This document shows, one piece after another, positions 35,330 through 44,453 of a stretch of DNA of 64,000 nt. Source of the stretch: Effusibacillus dendaii (lineage in GTDB: Bacteria > Bacillota > Bacilli > Tumebacillales > Effusibacillaceae); NCBI RefSeq assembly GCF_015097055.1, contig NZ_AP023366.1, forward strand, positions 844,501 through 908,500, written 5' to 3'. The position numbers were made by a program, and so were the translations under genes. A model generated the notes under the pieces. That model had not been told where the DNA came from, did no database searches, and worked only from the letters and a program-made list of their open reading frames with translations. Position 1 is the stretch's first letter. The number at the start of each line of letters is the position of its first letter.

Positions 35330-35887
35330 TTATGCGCGTGATACGTAATCACCGGAGCGGGTGTCAATGATCAGCTTGTCCCCAACCTCAATGAAGAACG
35401 GAACCTGTACTACATATCCGGTTTCCAGCTTCGCAGGTTTCGAACCGCCCGTTGCTGTATTACCACGGATACCCGGATCTGTTTCCACCACTTCAAGTTC
35501 TACCGTGTTCGGCAAATCCACGCCGATGGGCGCACCCTCGTAAATCATCACAAAACAGTTCATGTTTTCTTTCAAAAACTGAATTTCATACTCCAATTGA
35601 CTGGCTGGAATTTGTATCTGTTCGAACGTTTCGGTATCCATAAACGTATAGGAGTCGCCATCATTGTACAAATATTGCATTTCACGGTTTTCAATACGGG
35701 CACGCGGAACCTTTTCCCCCGCGTTAAACGTCATTTCCTTAACGGCGCCGGTTCGAACGTTTTTCAGTTTCGTACGGACGAAAGCTGCGCCTTTACCAGG
35801 CTTCACATGCATAAATTCGATGACACGCCAAATGGCGCCATCATATTCAATCGTTACGCCTGGTCGAAAATCGTTACTTGAAATCAT
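35330..35887 (-). CDS. efp: Translation elongation factor P
   Basis: The 185-residue protein has three OB-like domains, with the loop [17 protein letters not shown] carrying Lys32 in domain I and the conserved C-terminus [20 protein letters not shown] enters the ribosomal E site and relieves stalling at polyproline stretches. In Bacillus Lys32 is modified with 5-aminopentanol; the sequence is compatible with that. A strong AAGGAGG precedes the ATG. It lies between yqhT and yqhV as in B. subtilis. Confidence 0.97.
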   Translation of the reverse strand: MISSNDFRPGVTIEYDGAIWRVIEFMHVKPGKGAAFVRTKLKNVRTGAVKEMTFNAGEKVPRARIENREMQYLYNDGDSYTFMDTETFEQIQIPASQLEYEIQFLKENMNCFVMIYEGAPIGVDLPNTVELEVVETDPGIRGNTATGGSKPAKLETGYVVQVPFFIEVGDKLIIDTRSGDYVSRA

Positions 35888-35923
35888 GTTGTTTCCTCCT
35901 TGTGTTCCATGAAAGATAATAGA

Positions 35924-36994
35924 TTATGAAAGAGCCAACAAGTCCTTGGTGGAACTGGTCAGAATCTCAATTCCCGTTTCTGTGATGACAACATCGTCTT
36001 CAATTCGAACGCCGCCAAATCCGGGGATATAAATTCCTGGTTCCACAGTCACCACCATACCGGGCAACAGTTCCACATCGGAAGCGGTCGACAAACGTGG
36101 TTCTTCATGTATATTTAAACCGATACCGTGCCCAAGGCTGTGACCAAACTGCTCGCCATATCCTTTTGATGCAATAAGGCTTCGGGCCAGCGCATCCGCT
36201 TCTTTCCCCGTCATGCCGGGCTTAATATTTTGCAGTGCATGAAGCTGGGCAGCGAGTACAATTTCATAAATTTCTCGCTGTTTGTCGGACGGCTCCCCAA
36301 TCACCACGGTACGGGTAATGTCTGAACAATACCCCTTGTACAGGGCGCCAAAATCCAATGTAACAAAATCGCCCTGTTCCAGTTTCTTGTCAGATGCGAC
36401 ACCATGCGGCAAACTGGACCGGACTCCGGATGCGACAATCGTATCAAACGAAGGACCTGCCGCCCCCTGCCGCCGCATAAAAAACTCCAGCTCGATCGCC
36501 ACGTCCCGTTCGCTGATTCCCGGTCGCAAATAACCTAAAATATGGGAAAAAGCGGCATCGGCAATTTCTGCCGCCTGTTTCAATATCCCAATTTCCACCT
36601 GATCTTTCCTCATGCGCGGCTTATCGGTCAACCCTTTCGTCGGAACCAACTCGACAGGAGCCAGTGAGTCTTTGTATGAGGCATACATGGCGTATGTCAT
36701 ATGGTCTTCTTCAAACCCCAACCGCTTGATACCCAATCGGTTCGACTCTTCCCGAATGGTATCTACTGCCATCGCACCGTGTTTAACCACCCGAAAATCG
36801 GGAGCCTGCTTCTGCGCCTGTTCCATGTAACGAAAATCGGTTATCAGCACCGCTTCTTTGTCAGAAATCAACAGATAAGCAGCCGTTCCGGTAAATCCGC
36901 TTATGTATCTCCGGTTCTCCGGTTTGAGAATCAGAATCCCGTCAATCGATTGGGAAGCCATTCCTTCCCGTAATCTAGTCAACCGATCCCTCAT
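35924..36994 (-). CDS. yqhT: M24-family Xaa-Pro aminopeptidase (YqhT-type)
   Basis: The 356-residue metallopeptidase has a creatinase-like N-terminal domain (1-125) and a pita-bread catalytic domain. The metal ligands are all visible: Asp in DFGALYKGYCSD, Asp in the following SDITRT, His in LGHGIGLNIHE, Glu in VEPGIYIP and Glu in VRIEDDV. It removes N-terminal residues before proline with two divalent metal ions. The gene is between aroQ and efp, the same as B. subtilis yqhT. It might equally be called PepQ; substrate preference cannot be read from the sequence. Confidence 0.93.
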   Translation of the reverse strand: MRDRLTRLREGMASQSIDGILILKPENRRYISGFTGTAAYLLISDKEAVLITDFRYMEQAQKQAPDFRVVKHGAMAVDTIREESNRLGIKRLGFEEDHMTYAMYASYKDSLAPVELVPTKGLTDKPRMRKDQVEIGILKQAAEIADAAFSHILGYLRPGISERDVAIELEFFMRRQGAAGPSFDTIVASGVRSSLPHGVASDKKLEQGDFVTLDFGALYKGYCSDITRTVVIGEPSDKQREIYEIVLAAQLHALQNIKPGMTGKEADALARSLIASKGYGEQFGHSLGHGIGLNIHEEPRLSTASDVELLPGMVVTVEPGIYIPGFGGVRIEDDVVITETGIEILTSSTKDLLALS

Positions 36995-37024
36995 GGTGAT
37001 CCCACCTTTTATGCAAGAGTGTGC

Positions 37025-37477
37025 TCAGGCGAGCGTCCCCTTCCGCTGTATAAAGTCCACCAAAGCGAACAATCCCAACGTATATCCGTATTCGCCGAAA
37101 CCGCTGATTTGCCCGACAGCAACAGGCGCAATCACCGAATGATGGCGAAACTCCTCCCGTGCATGGATGTTCGACAGGTGCACTTCCACAGTCGGAATCG
37201 AAACGCTGCTGATCGCATCGCGAATCGCAATACTATAATGCGTATATGCACCCGGATTGATCAAAATTCCTGCTGCCTTGCCAAACGCCGCATGAATCCG
37301 ATCTATGATTTCCCCTTCGTGATTCGACTGAAAAAAATCAAGTTCAACCGGAAATGGACGTGCCGCCTCCGCCAACTGCCGGTTAATGTCTTCCAATGTG
37401 GCGGTACCGTATATCTGCGGCTCGCGCCGCCCCAGCAAGTTCAGATTCGGACCGTGAATGACAAGAATTTGAGCCAC
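37025..37477 (-). CDS. aroQ: Type II 3-dehydroquinate dehydratase
   Basis: GTG 37477 lies seven bases after AGGAGGG; an ATG two codons earlier is too close to the Shine-Dalgarno. The 150-residue enzyme begins with [18 protein letters not shown]-like sequence (seen as [19 protein letters not shown]), which contains the catalytic Arg and Tyr. It continues with [16 protein letters not shown] and [11 protein letters not shown] with its active-site His. It dehydrates 3-dehydroquinate in the shikimate pathway as a dodecamer. The B. subtilis homologue yqhS occupies the same spot next to yqhT. Confidence 0.96.
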   Translation of the reverse strand: MAQILVIHGPNLNLLGRREPQIYGTATLEDINRQLAEAARPFPVELDFFQSNHEGEIIDRIHAAFGKAAGILINPGAYTHYSIAIRDAISSVSIPTVEVHLSNIHAREEFRHHSVIAPVAVGQISGFGEYGYTLGLFALVDFIQRKGTLA

Positions 37478-37562
37478 GAACATCCCTCCTGAAAAATCAC
37501 TTTGTCATTGTAGCACAAATTGATCGGAAAGAGTAGTAAGAACCATTGTTGCCTAGATTTGT

Positions 37563-37568
37563 TATAAT
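37563..37568 (+). promoter_or_regulatory. Probable -10 element of the phosphatase gene
   Basis: TGTTATAAT is an extended -10 element (hexamer TATAAT at 37563-37568) about 30 bases upstream of the start codon, with no strong -35. It lies in the divergent interval with aroQ. Confidence 0.45.
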
Positions 37569-37598
37569 GTAAGGTATGTAAGGGTGAGGTGAATCGTA

Positions 37599-38195
37599 AT
37601 GATGACAGAGATATGCTTGGTAAGACATGGGGAAACCGCCTGGAACCGGGAAGCTCGCATGCAAGGTTCACAGGATACTCCTTTGTCTGAAGTTGGCATC
37701 CGGCAGGCCCGGATTGCTGCCGCTCAACTGGCGAAAGAATCGTGGGATGTGATTTATTCGAGTGATTTGTCGCGTGCCAAGCATACGGCCGAAGAGGCAA
37801 ACGAACATCTGCAAATTCCCCATTATGTGGAGAAGGGACTTCGGGAACGCAGTTATGGGATTTTGGAAGGGATGATCCGATCCGATATTGAACAGATGTA
37901 TCCAGGTGTATTCTCTGGGGAAACGAATCACGAAATCGCAGGCTTGGAGTCTTTTGAATCGTTGAGTCAGCGCGTAAAAGATACGATTGAAACGATTGCC
38001 CGCCGTCATCCAGGTCAACGAATCCTGATTTTTACGCACGGGGGCACGATCAATGCGTTTCTGCATGCGATTACCGGCCAGAAAGCGGGGAAAATCGGCA
38101 ATACCGCTATCACCAGAGTCCGCTTCGACAACCAAGAGTGGTATGTGGATTGCGTCAACGATTGTTCCCATTTGACGGAAACTCCGGTGGAGTAA
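37599..38195 (+). CDS. Histidine phosphatase (phosphoglycerate-mutase family)
   Basis: The 198-residue protein has the phosphohistidine signature LVRHGETAWN (about 6-15), a catalytic acid in GLRERSYGILEG and the second His in THGGTINAF (about 148-156). It belongs to the family of cofactor-dependent phosphoglycerate mutases and small phosphatases such as CobC, PhoE or GpmB. The sequence alone does not fix the substrate. The start is an ATG-ATG pair after GGTGAGGTG. It is divergent from aroQ and ends with a good terminator. Confidence 0.88.
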   Translation: MMTEICLVRHGETAWNREARMQGSQDTPLSEVGIRQARIAAAQLAKESWDVIYSSDLSRAKHTAEEANEHLQIPHYVEKGLRERSYGILEGMIRSDIEQMYPGVFSGETNHEIAGLESFESLSQRVKDTIETIARRHPGQRILIFTHGGTINAFLHAITGQKAGKIGNTAITRVRFDNQEWYVDCVNDCSHLTETPVE

Positions 38196-38228
38196 ATTTT
38201 TGGCCGAAGCGTACAACGTGCATCCACA

Positions 38229-38257
38229 AAGTCCCTCATCCGCAGGGGCTTTTTTCT
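38229..38257 (+). terminator. Terminator after the histidine phosphatase gene
   Basis: An 8-bp stem (AAGTCCCT / AGGGGCTT, one wobble) with a 7-base loop is followed on the plus strand by TTTTTTCTT. Confidence 0.85.
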
Positions 38258-38328
38258 TATTATAAAAGTATGCTTTTTTCCTTTATTGGCAATAGTAAGA
38301 GCGGATTCTACATCAAGGAGTGAGACGC

Positions 38329-38865
38329 ATGAAAAAGATGTTGCTGATTCCGCTCACAGCTGTTCTGTTAGTTACATTGTCCGCTTGTGCGGCAGGCAAG
38401 TCGGGTCCCCGCACGCAAACCCGTACACCCGCCCCGGCACCGATTACGGATTACAACGCGAACAATCCAAATGCCGGTAATGTACAAAATCCGGCGCGAG
38501 GCAATACCACAGCACAGAATGCGCCAGACGGAAAGTTTCGTGAGGCGCAAAATATCGCGAATGCGCTGGTTGGCAGGCACAACATACAAAGAGCAAGTGT
38601 ATTTGTAACCGACCAGACCGCTTACGTGGCCGTTGACATTCCAAATACGGTGCAGGGTCAATTGACCGATCAAATCAAAAACTCGGTAGCAAATGAGGTT
38701 CGGCGCGTAGACCCGAGCGTTCAGCAGGTATATGTCTCTGCTGATCCAGCGGTCATGCAGCAGTTCCAAGGATTCAGCAACGATATTCGAAACGGGCAGC
38801 CGATTCAAGGACTGTATACCCGTTTCACGGAAGTTATCCGCCGCATGATGCCGCAGCAGCGGTAG
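38329..38865 (+). CDS. YhcN/YlaJ-family sporulation lipoprotein
   Basis: ATG 38329 is eight bases after AAGGAG; a GTG three codons earlier overlaps the Shine-Dalgarno. The 178-residue product has a lipoprotein signal (lipobox LSACA), a Pro/Thr/Asn-rich linker (about 25-65), and the conserved YhcN domain (70-175) with AQNIANALVGRHNIQRASVF and DPSVQQVYVSADP. YhcN and YlaJ are found on spores, where some members influence germination. Expression in the forespore is typical of the family, but I did not identify a promoter. Confidence 0.88.
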   Translation: MKKMLLIPLTAVLLVTLSACAAGKSGPRTQTRTPAPAPITDYNANNPNAGNVQNPARGNTTAQNAPDGKFREAQNIANALVGRHNIQRASVFVTDQTAYVAVDIPNTVQGQLTDQIKNSVANEVRRVDPSVQQVYVSADPAVMQQFQGFSNDIRNGQPIQGLYTRFTEVIRRMMPQQR

Positions 38866-38890
38866 TCTATTATATTTGCAGGAGGTACCC

Positions 38891-39010
38891 ATGGTCAAAT
38901 CAGTCTCTCGGATTCCGCAGGTGGATCAACCGGATGAAATCACCCGGACAGACATGCCGGAAATCGGTGATGAAACCCCACATCCGCAGTCCCCTAACCC
39001 GCAGGTATAA
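38891..39010 (+). CDS. Small 39-residue hypothetical protein
   Basis: An ATG at 38891 is preceded by a strong GGAGG and opens a short acidic frame ending at TAA 39008-39010. The product is rich in Pro, Asp, Glu and Thr (for example MPEIGDETPHPQSPNP). It follows the YhcN-type lipoprotein by 25 bases and is followed by a good terminator, so it probably belongs to the same transcript. I do not recognise it; small acidic proteins of this type are common in sporulation operons. Confidence 0.55.
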   Translation: MVKSVSRIPQVDQPDEITRTDMPEIGDETPHPQSPNPQV

Positions 39011-39056
39011 AACAGAACGCCTCTTCTTCCAAATGAGGTTAAAGAACCTAAAAATC

Positions 39057-39094
39057 AAAAGCCGATATTTCTTTGTAAAGAAGTATCGGCTTTT
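39057..39094 (+). terminator. Terminator of the lipoprotein/small-protein transcript
   Basis: A perfect 11-bp stem (AAAAGCCGATA / TATCGGCTTTT) around a 16-base loop, ending in four T on the plus strand, can act in either direction. Confidence 0.85.
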
Positions 39095-39218
39095 GGCTGT
39101 TTAACTTTCATGTTGGCAGTCTTTTAATTTTACAAATGGTTCATATGCTTTATCGTAGAATAAACTTGAGAAAAATGCCACAATCATCATAATTTATACT
39201 TGTATCGACAAGGAGGTA

Positions 39219-39910
39219 TTGACGCTGGACAAAAAAATTTTATTCCGGTCGTTTGCATTACGGGTGGATAGCAATCGCTGTAGTATTTTTAACACTCTTA
39301 GTGTCGGCCGGTGTTCGTTCCGCACCGGGCGTGCTTATCCTGCCCTTGGAAAAGGCGTTTGGGTGGGATCGGATGAGCACCACTTTTCCGTTAGCTATCA
39401 ATCTGGCTTTATATGGACTCTGCTGACCTTTTGCGGCAGCCATTATGGAGGAGTACGGAATTAAACGTGTCATGGTATACGCACTCACGTTGTTGGCAAT
39501 GGGGGCCGGGCTTTCCGGATGGATGAAGACTACCTGGGCGTTTTCTCTATTGTGGGGACTGATAATTGGAATCGGTACAGGATTTACGTCTGCCGTACTT
39601 GGAGTTGTTATAACCAATCGCTGGTTTAAAGAACGGAAAGGGTTGGTCATGGGAATTCTCACGTCAAGCACCGCAACGGGGCAGCTTGTTTTCTTGCCAT
39701 TAGTGTAACAATATTTTCGGGAAACAAAGCGGAATTGTGCTTGGCTGGATTTAGGCATCCCATCAGTTAGGGGCTGCTGCAGCAGCATTTGGCGGTGGAA
39801 CTTTACACACCTTGACGGGCTCATATACGTTTATTTTTATTTTTGCAGGTGTACTTTGTGTTGTGGCATCCGGATTTTTTATTCAGATTCGGCGAAATAG
39901 GAAATTAATT
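39219..39910 (+). pseudogene. MFS transporter remnant with frameshift, stops and internal deletion
   Basis: After AAGGAGG a TTG at 39219 opens a frame that shifts near 39250 into LHYGWIAIAVVFLTLLVSAG, the first membrane segment of an MFS carrier. A TGA occurs where PFAAAIMEEYGIKRV follows, then the frame runs through helices with ERKGLVMGILTSSTATGQ before TAA at 39706. The final part (LGAAAAAFGGGTLHTLTGSY, then FIFIFAGVLCVVASGFF) corresponds to the last two helices. The middle of the protein is missing. Intact relatives of this oxalate/formate-type or ACS-type branch have about 400 residues. At least three lesions make it a pseudogene. Confidence 0.8.
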
Positions 39911-39911
39911 C

Positions 39912-39966
39912 AAAGAAACCGGACTTCCACCTGCGCCGGAGGCTTGGTGAAAGCCCGGTTTTCTTT
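39912..39966 (-). terminator. Terminator of the gcv operon
   Basis: AAAGAAACCGGACTT (39912-39926) pairs with AAGCCCGGTTTTCTTT (39951-39966). On the minus strand the hairpin begins in the gcvPB stop codon and ends in TTTCTTT. Confidence 0.75.
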
Positions 39967-41422
39967 ATTTCTGGTAACGCAAAACCGGGTTTCTGGCAGC
40001 AGTTGTTTCATCCAACCGGTTAACCAGCGTCGTATGCGGCGCATGTTTAATGACGTCAGGCGTTTGTTCTGCTTCTTTTGCAATCCGGATCAGCGTTTCA
40101 ATAAACTGGTCCAGTGTGTCGATGTTTTCCGTCTCGGTCGGTTCAATCATCATCGCTTCCTCTACGTTTAACGGGAAGTAGATCGTCGGCGGATGGAATC
40201 CAAAATCGAGAATTCGCTTCGCTATATCGAGCGTCTTGATGCCTTGCGCTTTTTGCCGTTTGCCCGACAAAACGAATTCATGCTTGCAGATCCGATCATA
40301 CGGCAAATCAAAATACGGCTGCAGTCGGCGCATCATATAATTGGCGTTAAGAACGGCATCTTCCGTTACCCGTTTCAGTCCGTCCGGCCCCATCGTACGA
40401 ATATACGCGTAAGCGCGTACCAATACGCCAAAATTCCCGTAAAACCCTTTCACTTTTCCGATCGATTGCGGACGGTTGTAATCAAGTACATACTGCCCAT
40501 CCTGATATTCAATTACAGGAACCGGCAAAAATGGGATCAGTTCTTTCTTCACACCCACCGGTCCCGCCCCCGGTCCGCCGCCTCCGTGCGGAGTCGAAAA
40601 CGTTTTGTGCAAATTCAGGTGCACCACGTCAAATCCCATGTCGCCAGGACGTGCGTAACCAAGGATTGCATTCGCATTCGCCCCGTCATAATAGAGCAGG
40701 CCGCCTGCCTCATGCACAATCCGGGCAATTTCTACGATATCTTCCTCAAACAGCCCCAGCGTGGAGGGGTTCGTCAACATCAGGGCCGCTGTATCGGAAC
40801 CGACCGCCTGGCGCAGCGAATCGAGATCGACACCGCCCCGCTCGTTCGATTTGATCGTAATCGTATCGTAACCCGCTACTGTGGCAGATGCCGGGTTCGT
40901 GCCATGCGCCGTATCAGGAACAATCACTTTATTCCGCTTTTCGCCGCGCGATTCATGGTAGGCACGAATCAGCATCAGACCGGTCCACTCCCCTTGCGCA
41001 CCGGCTGCCGGCTGCAGTGACACGCGGTCCATACCCGTAATCTCCTGCAGTTCCGTTTGCAGGTTGTATAACAGTTCCAGTGCGCCCTGTACCGTCTCGC
41101 TCGGCTGGTAAGGATGAATCGAGGCAAACCCGCTCAAGCGGGCCATTCGTTCGTTCCGTTTCGGATTGTATTTCATCGTACAGGAACCGAGCGGGTAAAA
41201 TCCGTTATCGACGCCATAGTTGCGGCGCGACAAAGCGGTGAAATGGCGGATCAAATCGACCTCGCTGACCTCCGGCAGTTCTGCCGCCTGTTGACGCAGA
41301 TACCCGTCCGGGATCATCGCCTCCAGTTTCTGTTCCGGCACATCACAAAGAGGCAAATCGCAGGCCATGCGGTCCGGCCGTGAAAGTTCAAAAATCAACG
41401 GTTGATTGTTTTCCTGTCTCAT
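39965..41422 (-). CDS. gcvPB: Glycine decarboxylase (P protein) subunit 2
   Basis: The 485-residue subunit carries the PLP-binding lysine in [18 protein letters not shown], with the preceding [20 protein letters not shown] loop. It is the catalytic half of the split P protein found in Firmicutes. With gcvPA it decarboxylates glycine and passes the methylamine to lipoyl-GcvH, in the cleavage system that supplies methylene-THF, CO2 and NH3. The start overlaps the gcvPA stop by four bases. A terminator follows at its end. Confidence 0.97.
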   Translation of the reverse strand: MRQENNQPLIFELSRPDRMACDLPLCDVPEQKLEAMIPDGYLRQQAAELPEVSEVDLIRHFTALSRRNYGVDNGFYPLGSCTMKYNPKRNERMARLSGFASIHPYQPSETVQGALELLYNLQTELQEITGMDRVSLQPAAGAQGEWTGLMLIRAYHESRGEKRNKVIVPDTAHGTNPASATVAGYDTITIKSNERGGVDLDSLRQAVGSDTAALMLTNPSTLGLFEEDIVEIARIVHEAGGLLYYDGANANAILGYARPGDMGFDVVHLNLHKTFSTPHGGGGPGAGPVGVKKELIPFLPVPVIEYQDGQYVLDYNRPQSIGKVKGFYGNFGVLVRAYAYIRTMGPDGLKRVTEDAVLNANYMMRRLQPYFDLPYDRICKHEFVLSGKRQKAQGIKTLDIAKRILDFGFHPPTIYFPLNVEEAMMIEPTETENIDTLDQFIETLIRIAKEAEQTPDVIKHAPHTTLVNRLDETTAARNPVLRYQK

Positions 41423-42768
41423 AGAATCGCCTCCAATCGCTCGGCCAACAGATCAATTTCCTCTTTTGTACGAAGTTCGGTTACGGCCAACAACATTCCG
41501 TTTTCATATTCCGGATAGGAACGTTCCAGTGAATAGCCTCCTACAATCCCCGCTTCCAGCAGTTTGCGGTTGGTCTCATCCGGATTGCCTGGCAGTTTGA
41601 CAGCAAATTCATTAAAGAACGGCACGTTAAAAATCGGCTCGATTCCTTTTACACCCACCAGTTTCGACTGGGCATAGTGCGCTTTTTGCAGATTCAGTTC
41701 GGCCACCTGCTGGAGCCCCTTTTTGCCTAAATAACTGAGATAAATTGTGGCTGCCAAAGCGTTTAAAGCCTGGTTGGAACAGATGTTGGAACTCGCCTTT
41801 TCCCGCCGGATATGCTGTTCGCGCGCCTGCAATGTCAGAACGAACGCCCGGCGTCCATCGAGATCTTTCGTTTGTCCGACCACTCGGCCCGGAATCCGAC
41901 GAACCAACTCTTTCGTGGTCGCCAACATGCCTAAGTACGGACCGCCAAACGCCACCGGATTGCCAAGCGGCTGACCTTCCGCCACCACAATGTCAGCGCC
42001 AAACCGGCCAGGTGCTTCCAATACACCCAGTGCAATCGGATTGACAGCCGTTACAAACAACGCTTTCTGCCGATGTGCCAATTCGCTGATCGTCCGAATG
42101 TCCTCAATCGAACCGAAAAAGTTAGGATACTGCACCAGAACGCCTGCCACATTGTCTGTCAGTTTGGCTTCCAAATCAGCCAAATCGGTCAGCCCGTTTG
42201 CGATTTTGATTTCTTCCACTTCAATCTGTTGACCGTACGCGTAGGTTCGGAGCACCTGCCGATATTCCGGGTGAACGGCGCGAGAAACCAGCAATTTCGA
42301 ACGGCGAGTCGCCGCACAGGCCATAATGCCCGCTTCTGCCAAAGCGCTGGCCCCGTCGTACATGGAGGCATTCGCCACATCCATGCCGGTCAGTTCACAG
42401 AACATCGTTTGATATTCGAAGATGGCCTGCAAAACACCCTGCGAAATTTCAGGCTGATAGGGGGTATACGCCGTGTAAAATTCGGACCGGCTGATCAATG
42501 CATCCACGACAGCCGGAATGTAATGCTGGTACGCGCCTGCGCCCAGGAAACTGATATACTCTTCCAAATTTACATTGCGAGCTGCCATTTTTGAAAAATT
42601 GCGGGTCAGCTCCATTTCCGACCAAGCGGGCGGAAGTTGAAGATCTTTTTTCAGGCGAACCGATTCCGGTATGTCGGTAAACAGTTCTTCCATGCTTGAA
42701 ATGCCAAGCGATCGCATCATTTTATCGCGATCTGATGCGGTGTTTGGGATATATCCGAAGCTTTTCAA
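41419..42768 (-). CDS. gcvPA: Glycine decarboxylase (P protein) subunit 1
   Basis: The 449-residue N-terminal half of the P protein opens with [18 protein letters not shown] and contains [18 protein letters not shown] and [20 protein letters not shown], family hallmarks. It lacks the PLP lysine, which lies in gcvPB, and forms a heterotetramer with it. It follows gcvT by 17 bases in the riboswitch-controlled operon. gcvH and lipoate enzymes are not in the window. Confidence 0.97.
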   Translation of the reverse strand: MKSFGYIPNTASDRDKMMRSLGISSMEELFTDIPESVRLKKDLQLPPAWSEMELTRNFSKMAARNVNLEEYISFLGAGAYQHYIPAVVDALISRSEFYTAYTPYQPEISQGVLQAIFEYQTMFCELTGMDVANASMYDGASALAEAGIMACAATRRSKLLVSRAVHPEYRQVLRTYAYGQQIEVEEIKIANGLTDLADLEAKLTDNVAGVLVQYPNFFGSIEDIRTISELAHRQKALFVTAVNPIALGVLEAPGRFGADIVVAEGQPLGNPVAFGGPYLGMLATTKELVRRIPGRVVGQTKDLDGRRAFVLTLQAREQHIRREKASSNICSNQALNALAATIYLSYLGKKGLQQVAELNLQKAHYAQSKLVGVKGIEPIFNVPFFNEFAVKLPGNPDETNRKLLEAGIVGGYSLERSYPEYENGMLLAVTELRTKEEIDLLAERLEAIL

Positions 42769-42785
42769 TGGTTCTCCTCCTGACT

Positions 42786-43883
42786 CTACTTCTCCCGTTT
42801 GTAAAAGGGGGTTTTGACGATCACGCCGCGAACCGGTTTATTGCGAATGATTACATCGATTTCCTGGCCGATTTTGGCAAAATCCGCTTCCAGAATCGCC
42901 AATCCAATGTTTTTCTTAACGGTAGGGCCCATGGTGCCGGTCGTAACTTCCCCAACCCGTCGGCCGTTAACCTGCACTTCATAATGGGTGCGCGGAATTC
43001 CTCGTTCGATCATTTCAAATCCGACCAATTTGCGGGAAGGGCCTGCTTCTTTCTGTTTTAACAGGGCCTCCCGTCCGATAAAATCGCCTTTTTCGAATTT
43101 GACGAACATACCCAATCCCGCTTCCAGCGGCGAAATCCACTCACTGATTTCCTGTCCGTACAGCGGCAGCTTCGCTTCAAACCGCAGCGTGTCGCGAGCG
43201 CCAAGCCCTGCTGGAACAACTCCATCCGGCTCTCCTGCGGAGAGAATTTTATCCCACAGTTCGCTCGCTTTGTCGGCGTCCACATACAGCTCAAATCCGT
43301 CTTCTCCCGTATATCCGGTGCGTGAGACCAGCGCTGAAATGCCGCCCACATCGACATTCTGCGCGAACCAGTAATAACGGATCTGCGACAGGTCAAAGTC
43401 GGTCAGTTTGCGGAGCACTTTTTCCGCCAAAGGCCCCTGCAGAGCCAATTGAGCAATCTGTGACGACAGGTTTTGAACCTGTACATCCCCTTTGACATGC
43501 TGTTTGATCCAGTTGTAATCTTTGTTGGTGTTGGCCGCATTGACCACCAGCCAGTAGCGGTTTTCCGCCAATCGATAGACCAGCAGGTCATCCACACAAC
43601 CGCCGTTCGGGTAGCACATCGGCGAATAGAGCGCCTGGCCGATTTCGACTTTGGACGCATCGTTTGTGATCAGGTTTTGGATATTCGATAAAGCGTCAGG
43701 CCCCAGCATTTCAATTTCACCCATATGCGACACGTCAAAGAGACCTGCGCGCGTGCGAACCGCGTCATGCTCCGCCAGAATGCCGGAAAACTGCACAGGC
43801 AATTCCCATCCGCCAAAATCGATTGTTTTTCCGCCATACCGTTCATACAGGGCAAACAACGGTGTCCGTTTCAATTCTGTCAT
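42786..43883 (-). CDS. gcvT: Aminomethyltransferase (T protein)
   Basis: ATG 43883 (GGGAGGG upstream) begins MTELKRTPLFALYERYGGK; an upstream in-frame extension of 67 codons runs into the riboswitch and is not coding. The 365-residue protein contains the folate-binding DVSHMGEIEM, DDLLVYR and SRTGYTGEDGFELY motifs. It transfers the methylene group from aminomethyl-lipoyl-GcvH to THF and releases ammonia. It is first in the operon gcvT-gcvPA-gcvPB. Confidence 0.97.
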   Translation of the reverse strand: MTELKRTPLFALYERYGGKTIDFGGWELPVQFSGILAEHDAVRTRAGLFDVSHMGEIEMLGPDALSNIQNLITNDASKVEIGQALYSPMCYPNGGCVDDLLVYRLAENRYWLVVNAANTNKDYNWIKQHVKGDVQVQNLSSQIAQLALQGPLAEKVLRKLTDFDLSQIRYYWFAQNVDVGGISALVSRTGYTGEDGFELYVDADKASELWDKILSAGEPDGVVPAGLGARDTLRFEAKLPLYGQEISEWISPLEAGLGMFVKFEKGDFIGREALLKQKEAGPSRKLVGFEMIERGIPRTHYEVQVNGRRVGEVTTGTMGPTVKKNIGLAILEADFAKIGQEIDVIIRNKPVRGVIVKTPFYKREK

Positions 43884-43920
43884 CCGTACCCTCCCTTTCC
43901 ATTTTGTAGTTTGTCCCGCG

Positions 43921-44376
43921 CCAAAAGAAAAAGACACACAAATGGGAAAAAATCCCTGTGTGTCTGTCTCTGTCTTTTTACCTGAGAGTCCCCAACCACG
44001 AATACAAATTAGAAACTGCGGATTTCTTTGTTGCGACGTCATTCCGATGCGCTGGACACGATGTCCGAGTGTCGACCATGTCACAGGACGTGACTGGGAT
44101 GGTCGACCTCACATAGGTTTCCACTATGCTCCGCTTCTCATTTCCGCCGCGCCTCGAACTCCTTGTTTCTAATTTGTCTTCTCGAAGCATGCTTTATGAC
44201 AAATCCATAAAACTATGAATCGTGGGTGTTGCCCCTTGGGTGGCTTATGTATGAAAGCTCTCTCCAGAGGTGCGTCCCGAATACGGTGACCTTTGCCTGA
44301 GAGATTCGTGAACGGAATGCAGGACACCCCTTTCACTTGCTCCTACGGCGACGCCATAACGCGTTCTCTCCCGTAT
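43921..44376 (-). promoter_or_regulatory. Tandem glycine riboswitch with terminator
   Basis: Two glycine aptamers lie in tandem upstream of gcvT. Aptamer 1 (about 44256-44374) shows the conserved CGGGAGAG opening, GGAGCAA, CUCUCAGGCAAAGG and GGGACGC...CUCUGGAGAGAG. Aptamer 2 (about 43966-44255) has GGGGCAACACCC and the end GGGGACUCUCAGGUAAAAAGACAGAGA. They are followed by an intrinsic terminator, with stem AGACACACA / TGTGTGTCT (43932-43940 with 43957-43965) and TTTTTCTTTT on the minus strand. Glycine binding is expected to free gcvT from termination. Aptamer 2 is unusual: about 235 bases separate its two conserved halves against about 32 in aptamer 1. Confidence 0.93.
44004..44177 (-). repeat. 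Closing 13-bp inverted repeat of the aptamer-2 insertion
   Basis: ACAAATTAGAAAC (44004-44016) and its exact complement (44165-44177) enclose 148 bases inside the P3 region of the second glycine aptamer. Within them lie a 9-bp palindromic stem with an inner 5-bp stem (GTCGACCAT / ATGGTCGAC, about 44071-44107), a GGACA-tcg-TGTCC hairpin (44053-44065) and a CATAG/CTATG hairpin (44111-44127). A further small hairpin (TTATG/CATAA) flanks the repeat. The whole segment is a compact folded module. Confidence 0.8.
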
Positions 44377-44453
44377 CAATCATCCGCAGTATAAAATTGT
44401 AAAATTAACACATTCTAAACCAGCAACCTGATTATACCACATGAGGTGAACCC

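Noticed and set aside
43651-44190. Open frames across the glycine riboswitch and the upstream extension of gcvT
   Set aside because: They cover conserved aptamer sequence and the terminator; gcvT begins normally at 43883.
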